Assembly (NCBI GenBank): GCA_016929235.1
Contig: JAFGJD010000004.1
Span: 1-64,000 of the forward strand
Direction of reading: 5' to 3'
Origin: Candidatus Babeliales bacterium
GTDB taxonomy: Bacteria; Babelota; Babeliae; Babelales; JABCYS01
Length of the DNA stretch: 64,000 bases
Part shown: positions 63,699 to 64,000 of the stretch, in pieces
How the letters are laid out: every line of letters begins with the position of its first letter
Numbering within the stretch: the stretch's first letter is position 1
Translations under genes and position numbers: made by a program
Notes under the pieces: generated by a model
What the model was told of the DNA's origin: nothing
Database searches by the model: none
Seen by the model: the letters and a program-made list of their open reading frames with translations, nothing else

Positions 63699-64000
63699 TC
63701 ATCCTTTAGAGATAAATGATTCTATCGTCGATACATGAGTATTCCAACCATAGTGCGCTTCAATCCGAGCACGGGCATGTAAACCCATATGTGGCACAGA
63801 TGAATCCGCATGCTCCGCAAGCCAAAGAGCCGCAGTTGCAAATCCTTCCACCGAATCAGGAGCAATACGTATACCTACCACCTTGTCATTTATAGCATTC
63901 AATTTATCAATAGTAAGAGCAGGTGATACGATCTCTTTAAGTTGTTCCAGATCAGAGACCAGCACTGGCTTACTCATACTCATATATGCAAATAATTTCG
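63699..64000 (-). CDS. C-terminal fragment of a glycosyltransferase (window edge)
   Basis: The frame runs from the window edge and gives about 100 residues ([20 protein letters not shown], then [19 protein letters not shown] and [15 protein letters not shown]). The opening resembles the donor-binding stretch of GT1/GT4 enzymes (K-xxYMA-GKP) and the last part the usual C-terminal helix. An internal ATG is only a within-domain Met, so the gene begins outside the window. It precedes the flavoprotein gene, in the same orientation, in the sugar locus. Confidence 0.7.
   Translation of the reverse strand, partial: KLFAYMSMSKPVLVSDLEQLKEIVSPALTIDKLNAINDKVVGIRIAPDSVEGFATAALWLAEHADSSVPHMGLHARARIEAHYGWNTHVSTIESFISKG

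Noticed and set aside
1-64000. CRISPR array, prophage or rRNA
   Set aside because: No regularly spaced repeats, phage structural genes or rRNA sequence were seen on either strand.

Overview
The window is a gene-dense, moderately AT-rich bacterial chromosome segment that uses the standard code (TGA is a stop). No insertion sequence, prophage or CRISPR array is visible. The gene content suggests an intracellular or host-dependent bacterium with two membranes and a reduced genome, most like the phylum Dependentiae (TM6; Babela-like). This rests on a mixture of housekeeping genes (leuS, rpsA, uvrB, efp, nusB, glyA, murI, part of atp) with many Sec-exported proteins of unknown function, several ankyrin proteins, a large secreted LRR protein, a eukaryote-like deoxynucleoside kinase, a candidate outer-membrane barrel and very little biosynthesis. 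The assignment is inference; no rRNA is present to confirm it.

Layout. 1-2.2 kb: a protein with a C-terminal EndoU-type nuclease domain, a probable immunity gene directly behind it, and a decayed second copy of the same pair. 2.2-8.1 kb: exported proteins of unknown function, including a 1098-residue LRR/coiled-coil protein. 8.3-12.4 kb (minus): tRNA-Arg and a partial ATP synthase operon (c, b-like, b, delta, alpha) led by a deoxynucleoside kinase; a, gamma, beta and epsilon are absent. 12.6-18.8 kb (plus): outer-membrane protein, recD2, a degenerate amidase and a GerM-like partner. 18.8-23 kb (minus): a giant MscS-type channel coupled to a RecO-like gene. 23.8-30.4 kb (minus): two tandem ankyrin/membrane paralogues, transaldolase, uvrB and an exported M3 peptidase. 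30.5-34.4 kb (minus): a small ORF, brnQ and leuS, an uptake-plus-charging unit for branched-chain amino acids. 34.5-38.7 kb: Nudix protein, small zinc-ribbon-like protein, exported GH1 glycosidase and a diacylglycerol glycosyltransferase. 38.9-41.9 kb: a four-gene membrane-protein operon of unknown function. 42-46.3 kb: rpsA, ndk, a second ndk with a lipoprotein signal, an exported alpha/beta hydrolase and murI. 46.4-50.9 kb: small exported proteins, nusB-efp, an anchored cupin, glyA and an RRM/RGG protein. 51.1-64 kb: a surface-polysaccharide or glycolipid locus (GT39-like membrane proteins, two convergent GT2 enzymes, galE, ugd, a GLF-like flavoprotein, a partial glycosyltransferase) interrupted by an exported ankyrin protein.

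The strongest candidates for undescribed biology are the EndoU toxin/immunity pair with its decayed tandem copy, the lipoprotein nucleoside diphosphate kinase beside the cytosolic one, the split ATP synthase operon with its possible Na+-type c subunit, the ankyrin proteins interrupted by a hydrophobic insert, and the four-gene membrane operon.
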